This document shows, in pieces, positions 38,601-53,600 of a stretch of DNA of 64,000 nucleotides. Position 1 is the first letter of the stretch; each line of letters starts with the position of its first letter. Source of the DNA: Brachypodius melanocephalos (Eukaryota > Chordata > Aves > Passeriformes > Pycnonotidae); NCBI GenBank assembly GCA_013398615.1, contig VZSR01000514.1, positions 8,489,316-8,553,315 of the forward strand. Direction: 5' to 3'. The position numbers and the translations under genes were made by a program. Under the pieces are notes generated by a model. That model did no database searches and was not told where the DNA came from. It was given only the letters and a program-made list of their open reading frames with translations.

Positions 38601-41600
38601 ATTCTACTGTTAATGTGTTTTCTGCTCCTTTGTCCAGTATAAGCAACAGCTTTACAGGCCTGCAGTGTCAAAGATCCATATTGGAACCTTTTAAACTAAC
38701 CTGCCATTTCTACTTGCCATTTTTCTTCAAAGCAGTTTTAAGCGACCCATGTCACCAACTGTACCATGGAACCCTTGTTTCATTCCTGAATACAGCAGGA
38801 AGTCCTGGCTGAGTTTCACCGTGCCCAGGTCATGTGTTTCTATTTATTATGACACATTTCTCACACTTTTATAGCTACCCATGTTTCAAGCAGATCCTTT
38901 TCTGCCATCTAGGAGGGCTCTAGCAGTGGAGCTTCCTCTTTCAGTGAGGACTAACAAGTTAAATAATTTCACTTCTCCATAATGGTCTTTCCTTCTCTGA
39001 ACATTTAACCTGTTCTGAATATTTTTTAATTACAAGTCTTCCCAACTAAGACTCAGATCACATCCAGCTTCATGGTCCTTTTTCAAATCAATTCCATTAA
39101 TCAGAACAGTTTTTTGCACAGAAACCAGAGACTCAACTGGTATATAACACATCTACCGTTCTTTAGTTTCAAACAGTAACATTTCCAATATCAGTATTAT
39201 ATATGTGTGTATGCACATGTATGTATCAACACAGATCACATTCACTAAAAAACTGTATGGACATTTTTACCCTTCCTACTTTGTACCTTTTTCTCCTGAT
39301 TCTTCAGTCGTTCCTGAAGTTCCTTCTTTTCTTTTTCCAGCTGTTCCACTTGTTTAGCCATAATAAAGTCAGGATCCAATTCTTCAAGATCCTACAACCA
39401 AGTGAAGTTATCAACATAAAAAGGAGAAAAAACTCCCACAAAAGGTGGTCTTTATTCCCCCAGCTAATAAAGGTCCCATCCAAACCCAGAACTAAAGTTT
39501 ATTCACACTGTCTCATTTTTAAGAGAGATTGTAAGACCAATTGCAGTATAAACCCATGAAATTCAGGTAGCAACGTAACACTGAAAGCATAACTAAGAAA
39601 CTCCCACAGCAACAACAAATCCCCTACCTCAATATCAATATCTTTAAATGCTTTGGCTCCCAGTTCAGTCTTCTTAATCTGCTCCAAGCGCTCCCGAACA
39701 GTTTTCTTTTTGATCTGCTCATGCTCCTGCAGGATCCTCTCCTTCTCCCTCTCCTTTGCCTCCTGGCGCAGCCTCTCTTCCTCAGCTTTCCTGACTTTCT
39801 GCAATTCTGCCTCCCGTTGTTCCAGCTCTTCCTTTTCACGCTGGATATTCAAACTTTCCAGGCGCTCCTTTCTCTCCTCTATGGTTTGACGGCGCGCAAG
39901 GATACGCTGATGCTCCTTCCTGGAATTTTTCAGGAAGGCAGTGACTGCCAGCTGATGCTGTTCTTCTTTCTCTTGCTGGATTTAAATTAAGAATAAGACA
40001 ATGATGAAAAGAGTCCCTCTTCAAAAGGCAGTAAGCAAAGCAAATGCTTCTCAAGGAAAACGCAATTCTATTCTCCAAACTTGCCAACTGAATGGAAATC
40101 CAGCTGTAGTGGCAATCACTCATCCAAGTGGCATCCAAGGCAGTACCAACTGCCCAGAATCATGTGCACGTGAAGAAAGTTGTCTGTAAAAGACAATATT
40201 CTGCAACATGGCTTGGGTACAACAGTTTGACATTTCTCTGTCCAGAAATACTGTACACCCAGATGTTATTGATATGGAGATCTAACTGTAATGGGTGTGT
40301 GGGCCAATCCTGTTTGTCTCTGTATGTGTTTGCAAACATATCACATGTACTGTATTTTACCAAAGCCGCTTTGTTCAAGTTTTGTTATTTTCCAAACACA
40401 CTCATAGAAGAAAAAAGTATCCTAATTGATACAAAACACTATCTGTGAGATGATAAAAAATAAGTCAACAATTCAAACATTGTATTTAAAACCATTTTCA
40501 CTACCTTATAAAAATCGATTGTTCTTTCAGCAGCCTTCCCACCCCCCAGCACTCCCCAGAGCACCCCCACAATTCTTTGTGGACATTCATGCTGTACACA
40601 TGAGCAGGTGTCACTGTGCCAGCTCAGGGAGCTGCTCATTTCCATGAGTCCAGCCAAACACTGCAGCCCAAATCAGCTCCCCACACTCCCCCAGCCATGA
40701 TACCCCTGAAATGTGAGCACCCACAGGGCTATTTTTAGTAACCTGTCACTTCTAGGGCATTCAGCAAAAATACCAAAACATCCGTACTTTGCTGCAGATC
40801 TGTACACATTTAAAGCTAAATGGAAGTGCTAGAAACACAAAAGTAAAAAGCTTTTGACAAATTTAATGATTTTGTGAATTATTAGAAATGTGGCAAATTA
40901 AAAGCTTTTAAGCACCTGACAAAAGTGGAAGGTTTTGACCTGAATAGTGAAGGAAAAAAAGGATATTAGCTTGTTCTGTAGCTTCTCTAACCACACAAAT
41001 TGATGTTAACCTTGATTCTGTTCTGCAATTTTACAAGCGTAATGGCCACTAATAAGTTAAATGAGGATTTATGTCTTATTCAGCTACTGAATAAGTGTCA
41101 AGTGCAAGACTAACTGCCATTTCTATCCACAAACGTACAGTTAAAGCATGCTTTTTCTTTCAAAATGGCCATCTAATACCAATCACTAATCAAATCTTTT
41201 TAAGGGAAAATATATATAGAAATATTTTTATCTTAAACACTATAAAACCACGAATATATGTTCAAGCTAACATAAGGAAGTGAGCATTAAGTGTCATGAT
41301 ACAGCTCTATTTTCTGCATTTAGATTTTAAGAATATTACTTAGTATTTCAACCTGTAGAGAATCTAACACGGACATGTTGCTCTCAGCCTTTTTTCCCTA
41401 TGGAGCAAATATCTGATGTATTAGCTATGAAATCTTTCATAAACTTAACTGAAAAAATTAGCACTGCTCTAGTAAAAGAAGTGAAGGTTTAACTTGCCAC
41501 AACCAAAACATGCTGGAAATCTGAGACTGATTTACACCTTGCTGCTACAGAGCACTGGAAAACTTGAAATGTGAGTCCGACCTTGAAGCCAAGAGCCCCA

Positions 41601-44600
41601 GAGAGGAGGAAAGGAAGTCACAAAGACAGTTCAGTGGGATGTTTTGTTCTATAAAGCTACATTCCAGGTTTTTCACAACAGCAGTTTCTCCAGGAGGAAT
41701 AAATGAAGCAGGCTCCTGGATTTTCAAAAATGCATGCAAAACTTTAAACAAATCCTACCTCTTTAGATGTACAGGACAGTTATTTGTTATATCCCAAACC
41801 TGGTATTTGCAAGACTGGAAACTTCAAATTCAGGCCTCTTGTGTAAATTTTGTCATATTTTAGTTATGACCAGAAACTAACTAGCTGAGTGCTTTTAAGA
41901 ATGACTTCTTTAAAAGCACAAAAAATTGACTATCACTAAGCTGAAAAAAAAGAAAGTAAAATGTACATCTGAGAAAACACATTCATTAAAATGTAAGCCT
42001 TACAAAGATTCTCATAAGACTTTAAATGACTTACCATTAAGTGAGGAGGCTTAATGACTGCAAGAGCCTTAGCCAGAGCTGAGGACATGGCAGTCAGCTG
42101 GTTTCTGATCTGCTCAGAAGGCATGCTCTGCAGCTGAGGACCCAGTGGAGCATCCTCTCTAGTACAGTAATTCAAATCTGAACCAAAACTCAATGTCCGA
42201 GTTGTGTGATCAAGGCGAACCTTGGCAAAAATAGAAAAAAAAGGAAGAAAAAGGATTGTATTTTTTGCCTCCTCCTCCACATTGTCAACCAGTTCCTTTT
42301 CATCCCATGCAATACACATGAACCCAGACACCACTTCACACAAAGTCTTTCTACAGCACTCACCTGTAAGTCACAATGCCTGGCTGCATCCACGATACAA
42401 CGCTCCAGCTGGAAAGCATCCACAAATGGAACCAGGGTACAGAGGCGAGCAAACTCAATGCTTTGATAAATCTGGGCCACCTGAATGTGAACAGAAACAC
42501 TAGGTATTTTTCCTCAAAAAAAAGAAATCAGAAGTTGTGGTACAAACCTTAAAGTTAACTCGCTAAATTGTCAACAAATAAATGTATATATCTTAAGGCA
42601 GTTGCAAATACTGTTTGAGGATTTTATTTCTGTACCGTAGTCAGATTAAACCCCATTCCTGAATGGCTGCTTTGTATGAAGGAGACTGGCAGCAGTAACT
42701 ACATCCAGCTATGCTGCTAATTAGCCTTCAACTATTTCTTTAGCACACCAGAAATAACACTGCTCATCACTGTTAACAAAAGCAGGTCAATGAAATGTGC
42801 ATTTTATAAAAAACTTAGATACAAATAAAAAACAAACTAAAAACCAAAGTGAAATACCCCCCACAACCTTACTTCAAAGAGAAGTTTTAAGAAACTTGGT
42901 ACATAATGAAGAGAATTTAGAGAAGGGACTACACCACTGTACCCCACTATGGCTGCTATAGCTGTATTTAAATGATGCACAAACTGAAGATATGCGTTAT
43001 GTATTAGAAAAATGGATTTGAAAATCAAACAGTCTTCTATTGGATAAAAAGAAAAATTATTTCAGAATTAAAGGTTCCAACTGAATCTTCCTCCAAAGGA
43101 TATTCTAACTTATGTATACTTAAGAACATGCATTGTCTTTACTCATACCTGCTGCAGAAGGCGAAGGATGGTGTTGTTTTGCAGGTGAGGAATGTAGAGC
43201 TGCAGTTCAGGTTCCTTTTCAGCTTGGTCCTTCACCCAGTTCAGAACCTATCAAAAGTCTGAAAAGTTACTCTATCTGCATTGACCTGTACAAACTTCAC
43301 CATTAAAGTAACATTTCTGGTTTACAGCTCTTAAAACAAGAGCACTTCTGTCCAGATGCTGTTTTACTGAAGTGCATCCTTTGATCAGAACACTTACAGT
43401 TACAAAGGAAAGCTGACAGTTTTTGTATGAAGGCGACTGACAGTACTAGCAACATTTACCACACTGCTAATTTACCTTCAAGTTCTTTTTAGCACCTCAA
43501 ATATCTTTGTTCCCACTATCAAAGAAAAAGAACATGACGTGCTTCATCAACTGCAGAATTTACACTAACCTAATCAACAGCTCTCACATTATTCTACCTC
43601 CCAATGCTCTACTTTTTAATAGTAAAACCAGTCACTGGTTCATCTTTCCACTTAGCACACAGCCCACTTGCCAGCACATGCCCACGTGTGCACACAGTCT
43701 TCTTATTTTGTACCCTTAAACAAAATTAACTCAGAATCATCTCCACCAACAAAACCTTCTGATACATTCCCATAACTCTGCACCTTTATGGAGCCCTCTG
43801 AATAGCACCCAAAAGACCTGAGTGAATTTTCATTTATTTCAGTAACCTGGCTGACTTTATCAGCTGTCATGCACATGTCATGGTAATGGAACTTCACCAA
43901 GTCAAGGCTACTATTGAAAAATCTGGCAATAGAAAAAGCTAGTTGATATTTACCACAAATCAATATTGAAATAACAAACTATTAGTCAAGACCAATTACT
44001 ACACACACAGAGCTACAAAAAACTCACCTTGCTGACACGGGCACTCAACTTGAGCGGGTGAAAGTCTACTTCAAGCCAATTGTAAAGTTCTTTCACTTCT
44101 GGGACAACATATTGCACTACGTTGAACCTGACCTACAGTCAACAAAAAAAATCCAAAGATCTCAACATAAATACAGTATTAACCCACAGTCAATGCTTTA
44201 AGAGTCTCATATTTAACAAGTTAAACAGGCAACAAATGTGGTTTTTAATACAGGAGACTATGTGTTTTCCATTACATTCTTAACTGCAGTGACAGTAATT
44301 CTACACTGCATCATTTAAATGTAGTTAAAAATGGAAAAGTAGACAAAAAACAAACAAGTTAAACAGACTAGAGTACCATCCTCAGCCATTTCTAAGACAC
44401 AAGCCTACTACACAAACATAGGCCCACATCCAAACTAAAACCACACATCTCTGTTCATGATTAAATTTCTGAAGACTTAAATTGTAGGTTTTCCCAGTCC
44501 AGGCAGACTGGAGAGGTGCTGCAAGAAGAATTAATTCAAATTGTAAAATGAGCTTTGAACTTAAATTTTAGATATGAGTAGAAATGACTGCAAGAAATTC

Positions 44601-47600
44601 AAACATTCTCTGAAAATACCCATTACTTAAAGTCTAATTTGTTTACAAGCATTGGGGTCGGTCTGAGGATAGAAAAATCTAGCATCCCTTCAAATTAAAC
44701 ACAAGGAAGTTTTCATAATCACTTAGATCCATATGGTCCAACATCTGACATCTGGCCTGTGCTTATCCAAAACACATTTAAAACAGAAAAATAAACGCTT
44801 CAGTTGATTACACACTTCAGAGTCAGAAAAAAACCCCAGAGTTCTAGATCACGTTTCAGACCCCTCAGTGTTTCAAATCTATATTTTTTGCTTGGGTGAT
44901 GTAAAAGACTACAGTGAATTGCACAGAAGCATTAATTATCACTGCCATTTCCAGACAGTCCCTGTGAATCTGCAATTAAGTCCCAATTAACCATACAGCT
45001 GTTTTAGCTTTAAAATTGCTGTCCCACAGCTAAGCACAGTGCTCTAGAAGAACAGGATTCAGCGTTATGAAGCTGCCCACCTGAAGCCCAGCACCTACCA
45101 TGTCATTGATGAGGCTGGCCCGTGTAGGGGGGGCCTGCAGCCCCAGCAGGGTGGCCAGGCGCCGCTGCTTCTCCACGATGATTCCATCCATATCCAGGAG
45201 ACGAGCAATGTCCGTTCTCTCTGGAGTGATCGGGATGGACAGGGTGGCCAAAAGGACTCGAGTGGACATCCTGGTGACAAAGCATAAGTGTAAGAGATGA
45301 ACTGGTAGAGAACACTTACTAATTCTTGTTCATGTATGTGCCAGTTCAAGAGAGGAACAAGGAGCATCCATGATGCAAAACTGTCAAAACACCAGAAATA
45401 ACAGAGGAAACACCAACTACACTATGAGAGGAAATTCTGAAATCTTGTGAGAAAATACCACCACTCAGAGGAGAAAAAGAAAACAAACCCCAGATATTTA
45501 TTGACTGGCATATCTTCTCAGTCAGTAAAAAGAAGAAAGCTTAACTAAGGTGACGCTAATGTTCACAATACTTACACTGCAACTTTGTAAAACATCCTCC
45601 TTGCTCTAGATTTCTTTTGAAGCAATTAGTACTGGCCAATTTAGACAGAGCTGCTCACAGCCATACATGTCATCTGCTTCTTTTGGGGTACAATTTAGTT
45701 TATTTTTGAACCTAGGGGGTTAAAAACAGATCCTAAGATCACAGCAAGTATCTTTCCCCACCTCTGCATCTCCTCTTGCGTGAGATTCTTTCGCATTTCT
45801 CTTGATAAGTGATAAAGGCGGTGAAGGGTGGATGCATGAAAAAGAGCATTTCCTGATTTCCAGAAGACAGTTGAAACTTTGTGATAGTAATTTGCCATCA
45901 GCTGTGGTTTGGGGGGCTTCTTAGACAGTGCAAATAATCCATGAATATCTTCCACTGCTTTGAAAGCTTCCTAAAAAAACACCCAAACAACCAAATACAC
46001 TACTGTTAGGAAGTATTTTGGAACACCTCAAAAAAGGAAAAACATTAATTTATTAAAGGTTATAAGACTATAAAATATTTAATACTACTGAAAGCTGAGA
46101 TCTTCAGTTTTGCCAGCTACATGAAATTAAATACTTCTTTCCTAATAAATTATTTGGACATACTCTATTAACTATCTGCTTAGATGTTGGTATTTTTGAA
46201 AACTTGTTTCATTCAGATTTTCAAGCTACAAACCAAGCAGTGGTGGCAGGGAGGGGGGGTGGGGGGTGGAACCTAACAATAAAATCTCTAAAAGTTCTAC
46301 CAGCAAAGCCTGGTTTAAAACGCTGTGCAGGAACACCAGACTAAGCATTCAATATTCTACATATTAAAACTTTAGCTCTTATCCTTTCTTCACCTTGCTG
46401 CATGTACCATGAGACATGAACAGCGTGGAGCAGATTCTGGAAAGGCAGCAGGCCAAGCGCGATGGGGAGCCCTGCTGCATACCTGCCACAGCTCCATGCT
46501 GATAGCACTGTCCAGCTGCACCAGCCTGGTCTCCAGGTGCATGGACTGGCTGTCAGGGTTGTTGAGGTTGATGGCTGTGCTTTGGTTGTGGTGCCTCTGG
46601 ATCTGCCCCAGGTGCATCCGCAGGTTATCGCAGAGCTTGCGGAACTCCGCTTTCCGCGTGTACTGCAGGCAGAACTTGAAAGCTGCAGAAAGGAATAATG
46701 TCAATTTAAAATGTTCACTAATGGTGACTTTGTGGTAGTTTTAAATGGAATTCAAATATGTAAATCAATACACTTAAAGAGTCTTCATTTGCAGTCAAAA
46801 GACATCTGAAACATGATAGAATCTGTCATATATAATGAGTAAGTGACAATGCAGAGCATTTTTGTCTTCACCTCAAATGATGAAGATGTTTCTACATAAT
46901 TGAGCTTAAAGAGCAAAGGGAATACTTTAAGTCTCTTTAAAAATGTTCTAATTTATGCAGTGACTCCAGCTTTTAGTCTGAATTAAGAGCACACAAAATC
47001 CTGTGAATGGCATGAATTCGAGTTTTGGCTTTGTAAAATGTTGGGAAAATTTCAAAGGTAAAGTCAAATGAAGCTTTCAAACGACTGGAAATGACAGACA
47101 AAAACCCTGTCATTAATCCCACAGTTCTCAAAAACCAACCCTTGCTCTGTCTTCTACAGATAAGAACACCACAGAACAACACAAGTGCAGGAAAGAGGTC
47201 AAGAAGAGGGGATGGACTGTAGAGGGGGATCAAGGCCACCTAAAACCCTGGAAGCCTTCCAACCCATTTCCAGATAGGTCCAGAAGAACAGACAGAGCAG
47301 GAAAAGTGATTTGCATAACAAGTGAGAAACTCATCTATAAAAAGGTCAAGCCCAGGAGTGTGTGCACTCCAGGGCCCTGGACACCCCCATCAGCTGGATC
47401 AACACTGGAGTGAGGTCTGGTGATTTCTCTCTTATTTCTTCCCATTCTTTCTCTCTAACCCTCTCTTTAATTCAACTCTCTCTTCTTCCACTCTATCCCT
47501 TTATCCAAAACCCACTGCCATGTGCTTATACTGGGAAGTCAGGGACTAACACACCAACTTTCATGCCAAGGGTCATTTACTACTAAAACTTTGTAAGCTT

Positions 47601-50600
47601 TTGAGGACCCTCTGATTCTTCTTGTTCCTTTTGATCACAAGTATCTCCAAATCTTGGATGTTCTCCTACCCTTAAGTGGGGGACACCACATCATTATAGT
47701 TCAGGTTTCCATCTTTTGCACCTACCTTGTTGTGCAATGTCATGGTACAGGCGTTCTACTCGAGAATTATTTCTGAGAAGATCCAAACACTGTCTATAGG
47801 ATTCCCACAGAAATTTAACCCAGGGTGTCAAAAGCAGGCGGTCAGTACGATCCTGAGTGTCTTCTCCACTTACAGCACTCAAAAGAACACTTTAGTCAGG
47901 GCAGCAGGGTATGGAAAGAGAAAAAAGAGAAGTGGTTTATTCCCTATAATTCTCATCAATTTTTCTTAGCAGGTTCTAAAATGAGACTGGACAAATCTCA
48001 ACAGCTAATTGCTCCTGAATGGCCTATTGCCTCTTTTCAAACTGGTCCCTCAGACTGCTGCCTTTTCCTTCAAAGAATGTAGATAATTATTTCAAAATTT
48101 TAAGTTTCAAACTTTGGCCACTGCATATCTGACTGACATGTCCAAGCTCCAGAGGAAAGACATCAGAAACTTGTATCCTTCAAAGGAAACTAACTCCAGG
48201 ATTTTCACCTTCCCTTTCCTTAGCAGGGAGCTGTGTCCTGTACCTCTGCTAGAGTCAAGTATCAGTGTCAACGCAGACACTTTAGTACTTGCTGACACTT
48301 CCCTTTTAGTCACCAGTGCTGCTGCCAGAATTAATTTTGTATTGACATGTGACACAAGCACTATGTTATGATCCACACACATCAGAAACCAGAGTATTCA
48401 CATTAACATTTTAAATCCTTTACAAATTCTGACATGAAAAAGGTGTTTAAATATGTCAGAAGTAAGATATGATAATCTTGCATTTAGAACTTCATTCTCT
48501 CATCACAGAAATATAAGACAGGGGGAAGCATTCCCAAGATCCTGAGACCAATTCAGTGCTGTATGTCCCACATGATCCCTTTCTGCTGAACAATCCACTC
48601 AACATGTTAAACTCACAAAAAAACACCCTCCCTAAGCCTTCATTTTAAAAATTATTTTTTAACTGTTTTTAATAGAAAGTCTCAACTCTTGTAACTCTTT
48701 TCTACTACACCAATTTGCATCCTTGGGTACTACATACACTATTAAACACAACACACCAACAGTGCTTTCTCTAACAGATCAAGAGGTGATCCAGCAAAAG
48801 AGCATGAGAAGTCTAGAAAACAGGACCTAAAAAACACTAAGGAAACCGTGCTTGTTTAGATAAGAAGTGTGATAGAAAAGATCCATTCTCTAGTCCTCTT
48901 TTATAGAAAGGAGAACAAGGAAAAGAGAGGTCAGTCAATCTTCACTGTTTAACTATTGGTGGATTCCTCTGTAACAATTCCAGGCACTGGAAATAACATG
49001 AATGGCACTGCCTCTCTACTGAAGATACATCTGTCACCTTTTCTTTTTTGCAACCAACTTCTACTAGAGAGTCTTGCTGTTAACATGTAAATACAGAGCC
49101 TTCTTTTCCAAGTCTTTATTGAGTATTATTTGACTACTACAACTCTATTCCCACACAAGACAAATACTCAGTAATTTCTTCCAATTTTTATCATAATTAT
49201 CACCATTCTACATTCTCATTACCCATCCTATCATTACTCTCTTGAATGTACTTTTCATGCCCTTTCTTCTATTATCTCACCACTTAACCAAGCAAGTATA
49301 AAGTAAATTTTCCTTTTGTTTGCACATGCACAAAAAGAATGAAGAATACCGCATACAGGAATTACATTGGTCTGATCTAATTAACAGCATTTCTACATCA
49401 ACCAGTAATGAGCAGTTTACCACAATAAACTCTCCAATACCACTACAGATGCAGATCTGAACACACTGGAAAACGGTAACCCAACTCCCAGAACCACTCC
49501 CACTGCATCTGGATTTTCTATTCCTTACTGCTTGCATTCTTTACTTTTCTTTACTCAGGATTTCATTCAGTGTAAAATTCCTGCTTTTATCACTTCCTAT
49601 AAAACCTCCAGAACACCACTAGTATTTAATTTCAAGTCTACCACATTTATATCTCAGCTTTGTGAAGGATACTTTCCGTGAATTGCTACATTTTAAAGAC
49701 AGGCTGCACACCTTTCTGGAGTCTGAATGTTATCCAAGTCTTCTATGTCCAGTACCATCTGCTGGGATTCTTCTTTAGCTGCTTCTGTTTTTTCTTCAGC
49801 TAATTTTAAATAGGCTCGAACAACATCCTCCAAAGATTTGATGTTAACCTACACCAAAGGCAAAAAAAAAAGGGAAGATGTTTCCACCCACAATAGGCAA
49901 CAAATCTTTTAAAATGTAACTGCTTCAAACCCAAGAACATCTACAAGACAGATTATTCATAATTCAGGACAAATCAGTTACTTTTAAATTGTATCAGCTG
50001 ATACCATGCTTGCTATAAATAAGTACAATAAAAAAAATCAAAAGCCATACCTGCTGGCAAATATTCTTGTACTGGTACAATCCTTCTTTTGCCAGGTGAC
50101 TCTTGCGCAAATCCACACAGAGCTCCAGGTACTTCAGCATAATTGGCTCGTGGATTTTCTGCCATGTTCGGTGTTTCTTACTTTTCATAACATCATAGAG
50201 AACATCAAGGGCAGGCTGCTTTTTGCCAACCTCGAGAAATTCTGAAAGTAAAATCCCAGTTAGCAAAGGACTTGCACACTAGAAGATGCATGTTTTATGC
50301 TTAACACAGGAAACATTCAGAATTTAATCAACTCTACCCAGAGTGCATTGATGGTTTAATTTAATTGGCCAGATCAAAAACGTTGGCAACTCAGTGCCAG
50401 TTGTTCAATGCCACAACTGGCAAATAAATGTTACCCAGTAAATTTACATGGGAATCTCAGGATAGCAGAGATGTCTGTCCATCCATCCAGGCAAAACTGA
50501 GCACTTAATGTACATGAACGTGTATGAATGCACATATCCAGGTTTAACCATCCTGGTTTCATCAAGGACAAGGAATACCCACCAGGAAGCTTGTGGGTAC

Positions 50601-53600
50601 AGCACCTACCAAGGGCATTTAACAAGGCGCAAAACATACCAGGAATGTGACTGAAAGTCCTGCTTTCAGGTGGAGGGAGGAAGGAAAAAAACGTCACTCA
50701 GCAAAATTGTGATTTGTTGTTTTTAACTTTTGAGTGATTTAGCACTTCAGCTTACAGAACTTACATCAAAAAGCTGCTGCAGTTCAGTCGAAGGGTCAGA
50801 TACTTTAAATCAGCCCTGCTGCTAAAAGCAGTGCCCCCTTTATTCATCCCTAAGCAGCTGCTGTTGTTAACAGGAGCTCTGAGCATCACATCAACTCCCA
50901 CCTCTGATATCCCACACATTCTGCCTGGCACAAAATACAGCAAACCCGTTGGAAACACCGAGGCAGCAACCCACATACACCCAGACCCTACTCTGATGCA
51001 CTCTGCACTGCAGAACAGCAGGAGAAACGAACACACACAGTGGGAAGCAAACAGGTTTAAAAGATAAAGGGAGGTCAAGTATAGCTAGTGGGAAATGTGC
51101 CTATTCTTAAAGACTGAGGGGTGGAGTCAGTACTTCCATGAAGTACTTTGGAAAGCACTCAATTCCCAAAGAAATAACGGCAGAAACTATTAAAGTAGAG
51201 ACCTGCTCCAGGGGCTCAGACATCAGATAGAGCTTCCAAGTTTTGGAGTATCAAATTTGAAGCTAAACATGGCAAAGGGTTTATACTGAAAGCAGCAGAG
51301 TGGTTTTAATTTAAAGACCACAACAGCTCATATTCAGGGCTCAGTTTATGTAAATAATGAGCTGGCAGAAGATGAGCAAGTTTCTTTCCAGAGAAAGCAC
51401 TGTGATACAACTGAAGATAATCAAAGTTATGGTGTGACAGTATCCAGCAGTACTTTACTCACCAAAGGAATTTTAATAAAGCAACTTCCATCCCATAATT
51501 TACACTGCTATTCTATCTCAGAGCTGCTTTTGAGACAATTACTGTTCAGCTTTACACTTTATTTATGAAAATAAGCTTGAAAGGCAAGTTTAATCCTGCA
51601 ACAATGCCAGGACACTCCAACCACATTGGTTGATACCCAACTGGACAAAGCACAAAACTAATTTATGTTGTTTTGAAACTTTTAATTAACTCTGGCCAAG
51701 CAGGTTCTTACAAGTAAGTCAAATAATTAAGGCTAACTTAAGAGACACTTCAGAAAAAGCACAAAATGAACCTGAAGAATCAAATACAGCACACAGTGCC
51801 ATGCTTTGCAGTAGCAGTAGGAACTGTAAGTTATGGAAACTTAGATCTGTAACATACAAATTGTAAAGCAGAGTCCATAAGTAGCTGTAAGAGTTACCTT
51901 CTAATAGCTTTGTTCTTTTATACTACTTAAAATGCTAGCAGGTATCCAAAGCAGCAACTGAAGCTGAGTGTTCAAGAACCAGCTGATACACATCAGCAAT
52001 TCACCTACTGCTAACCCAAAATCCTGAATTAAGCTCAGTTTTCAAACTGAGAAAACATGTCATTACAAGAGGTGACAAAGATCTCATGTGCTTTACAGTA
52101 TCTCTAATAGTAAGCAAGCTTAGTATCTGCAACAATAAAACACTCCTTAAAGTTGCATTACATCGCTGAATACAAAGCAATGTCAAATACTAACAATAGC
52201 TGAGGGTTGGCCTTGACCTACATTTATCAATATAAAAATGCTTTTCTTACATATCTGTACACACATAAAATCCTTCATGCTCTTCATATTTCCAAACATC
52301 TGTATATGTATAAACATATTTCCAACCTCTCTATGTTGGAGTCACTGAGAACATGAAGTGCTTCTAAAGCCCACTTGAGCTTTACACATAAAACACACAC
52401 TGAAACTCTGAAACTGCACTGAATGTTCCCATTTGGAACGTCAGTTTAACATTAAACTACTTCCTGCAACACGGTCTGCCTTAAGCACAACTTTCCACCC
52501 TTTATTATGGTTGTCTGTGGTTAAGATTGAGCCCCTGCAGTTTGTAAGACTTGACAGCGCTTGTCATGTTTTCCATTCAGTCCACTGAAATTCAGGATTG
52601 CCAGCATCTGCCTGGAGAACATCCCCTTCAGCTCCCACCCTTCAATTCAACTCAACTCCTTCACTTCAACACAACTTAGCAGACTTGCAGCAGAATAAGA
52701 AATGTGAACTTAAATAGCAGGAAAGCATCAATAATAATGAGCAGTTTAAAGTCAGTATTCCAGAAATGTGACTTGCACACCAAGTACCACTTACTGTACC
52801 CATGAATTTGCAAGTATAAATAAAGTTTATATATTGTGGTACGTGCATTTTTTCCAGTGAAAGGATTGCTACAACATATCTTCATCCTTGAACGCTGATT
52901 AAAGCTGATTTTATCTTTCATCTTTTTATCTTTGTAGAAAAGATTTTTACAATGAAGTTTTGATTAAAAATTTTGAGGACGTGCAGTACTTTTACATTTT
53001 ATTGTTAATATACTAAGTATGTGAATAACGCACAGTCCCCAAACCACACAGCCTCTTTTGCTGTCATTTTGAGACTCATACATCATCTGTAACTTTTGGA
53101 TGTTTTTAAGAGTCAGCTTGCCACCAGCCCTGTGACAATGAAGGGTCTAAATGGTCTTGCTAAGGGCTTAAAATAGGATACTATAAAAAAATAGAAGCGT
53201 CAAAGCCATATGTTTGGCCCGAAATGAGCCAGCTGATAAATATAACCAGTCCAGCTTTTATGTGGCAGTCAGCAAGTGACGGCTACAGCGCTGAATTGTC
53301 TTTTTTGGTTGGTCTTCAAGGGACAAACCAGTATTATCAGCCTGTGCAGCAGTGAAGCAGTTTCACCATTTGCGTTCTCACCGGAGTCACATGAAGGACG
53401 GCACACAACACATGGAGCCCACAGGGCCCGGGATCAGCCTGGGTTTGATATCACCCCGGCAGGGCAGCGCGGTCCGGCCCGCTCACGCCCAGCCCCGGCC
53501 GCCCCTGCCCGCCGGGGGGCTCAGGCCCGCGGGATGAGGCCGTTCCAGCCCCGGCCGCCGCGGCTCCCCCTTCGCCCGGAGGCGGCCGTGGGGCCCAGGG

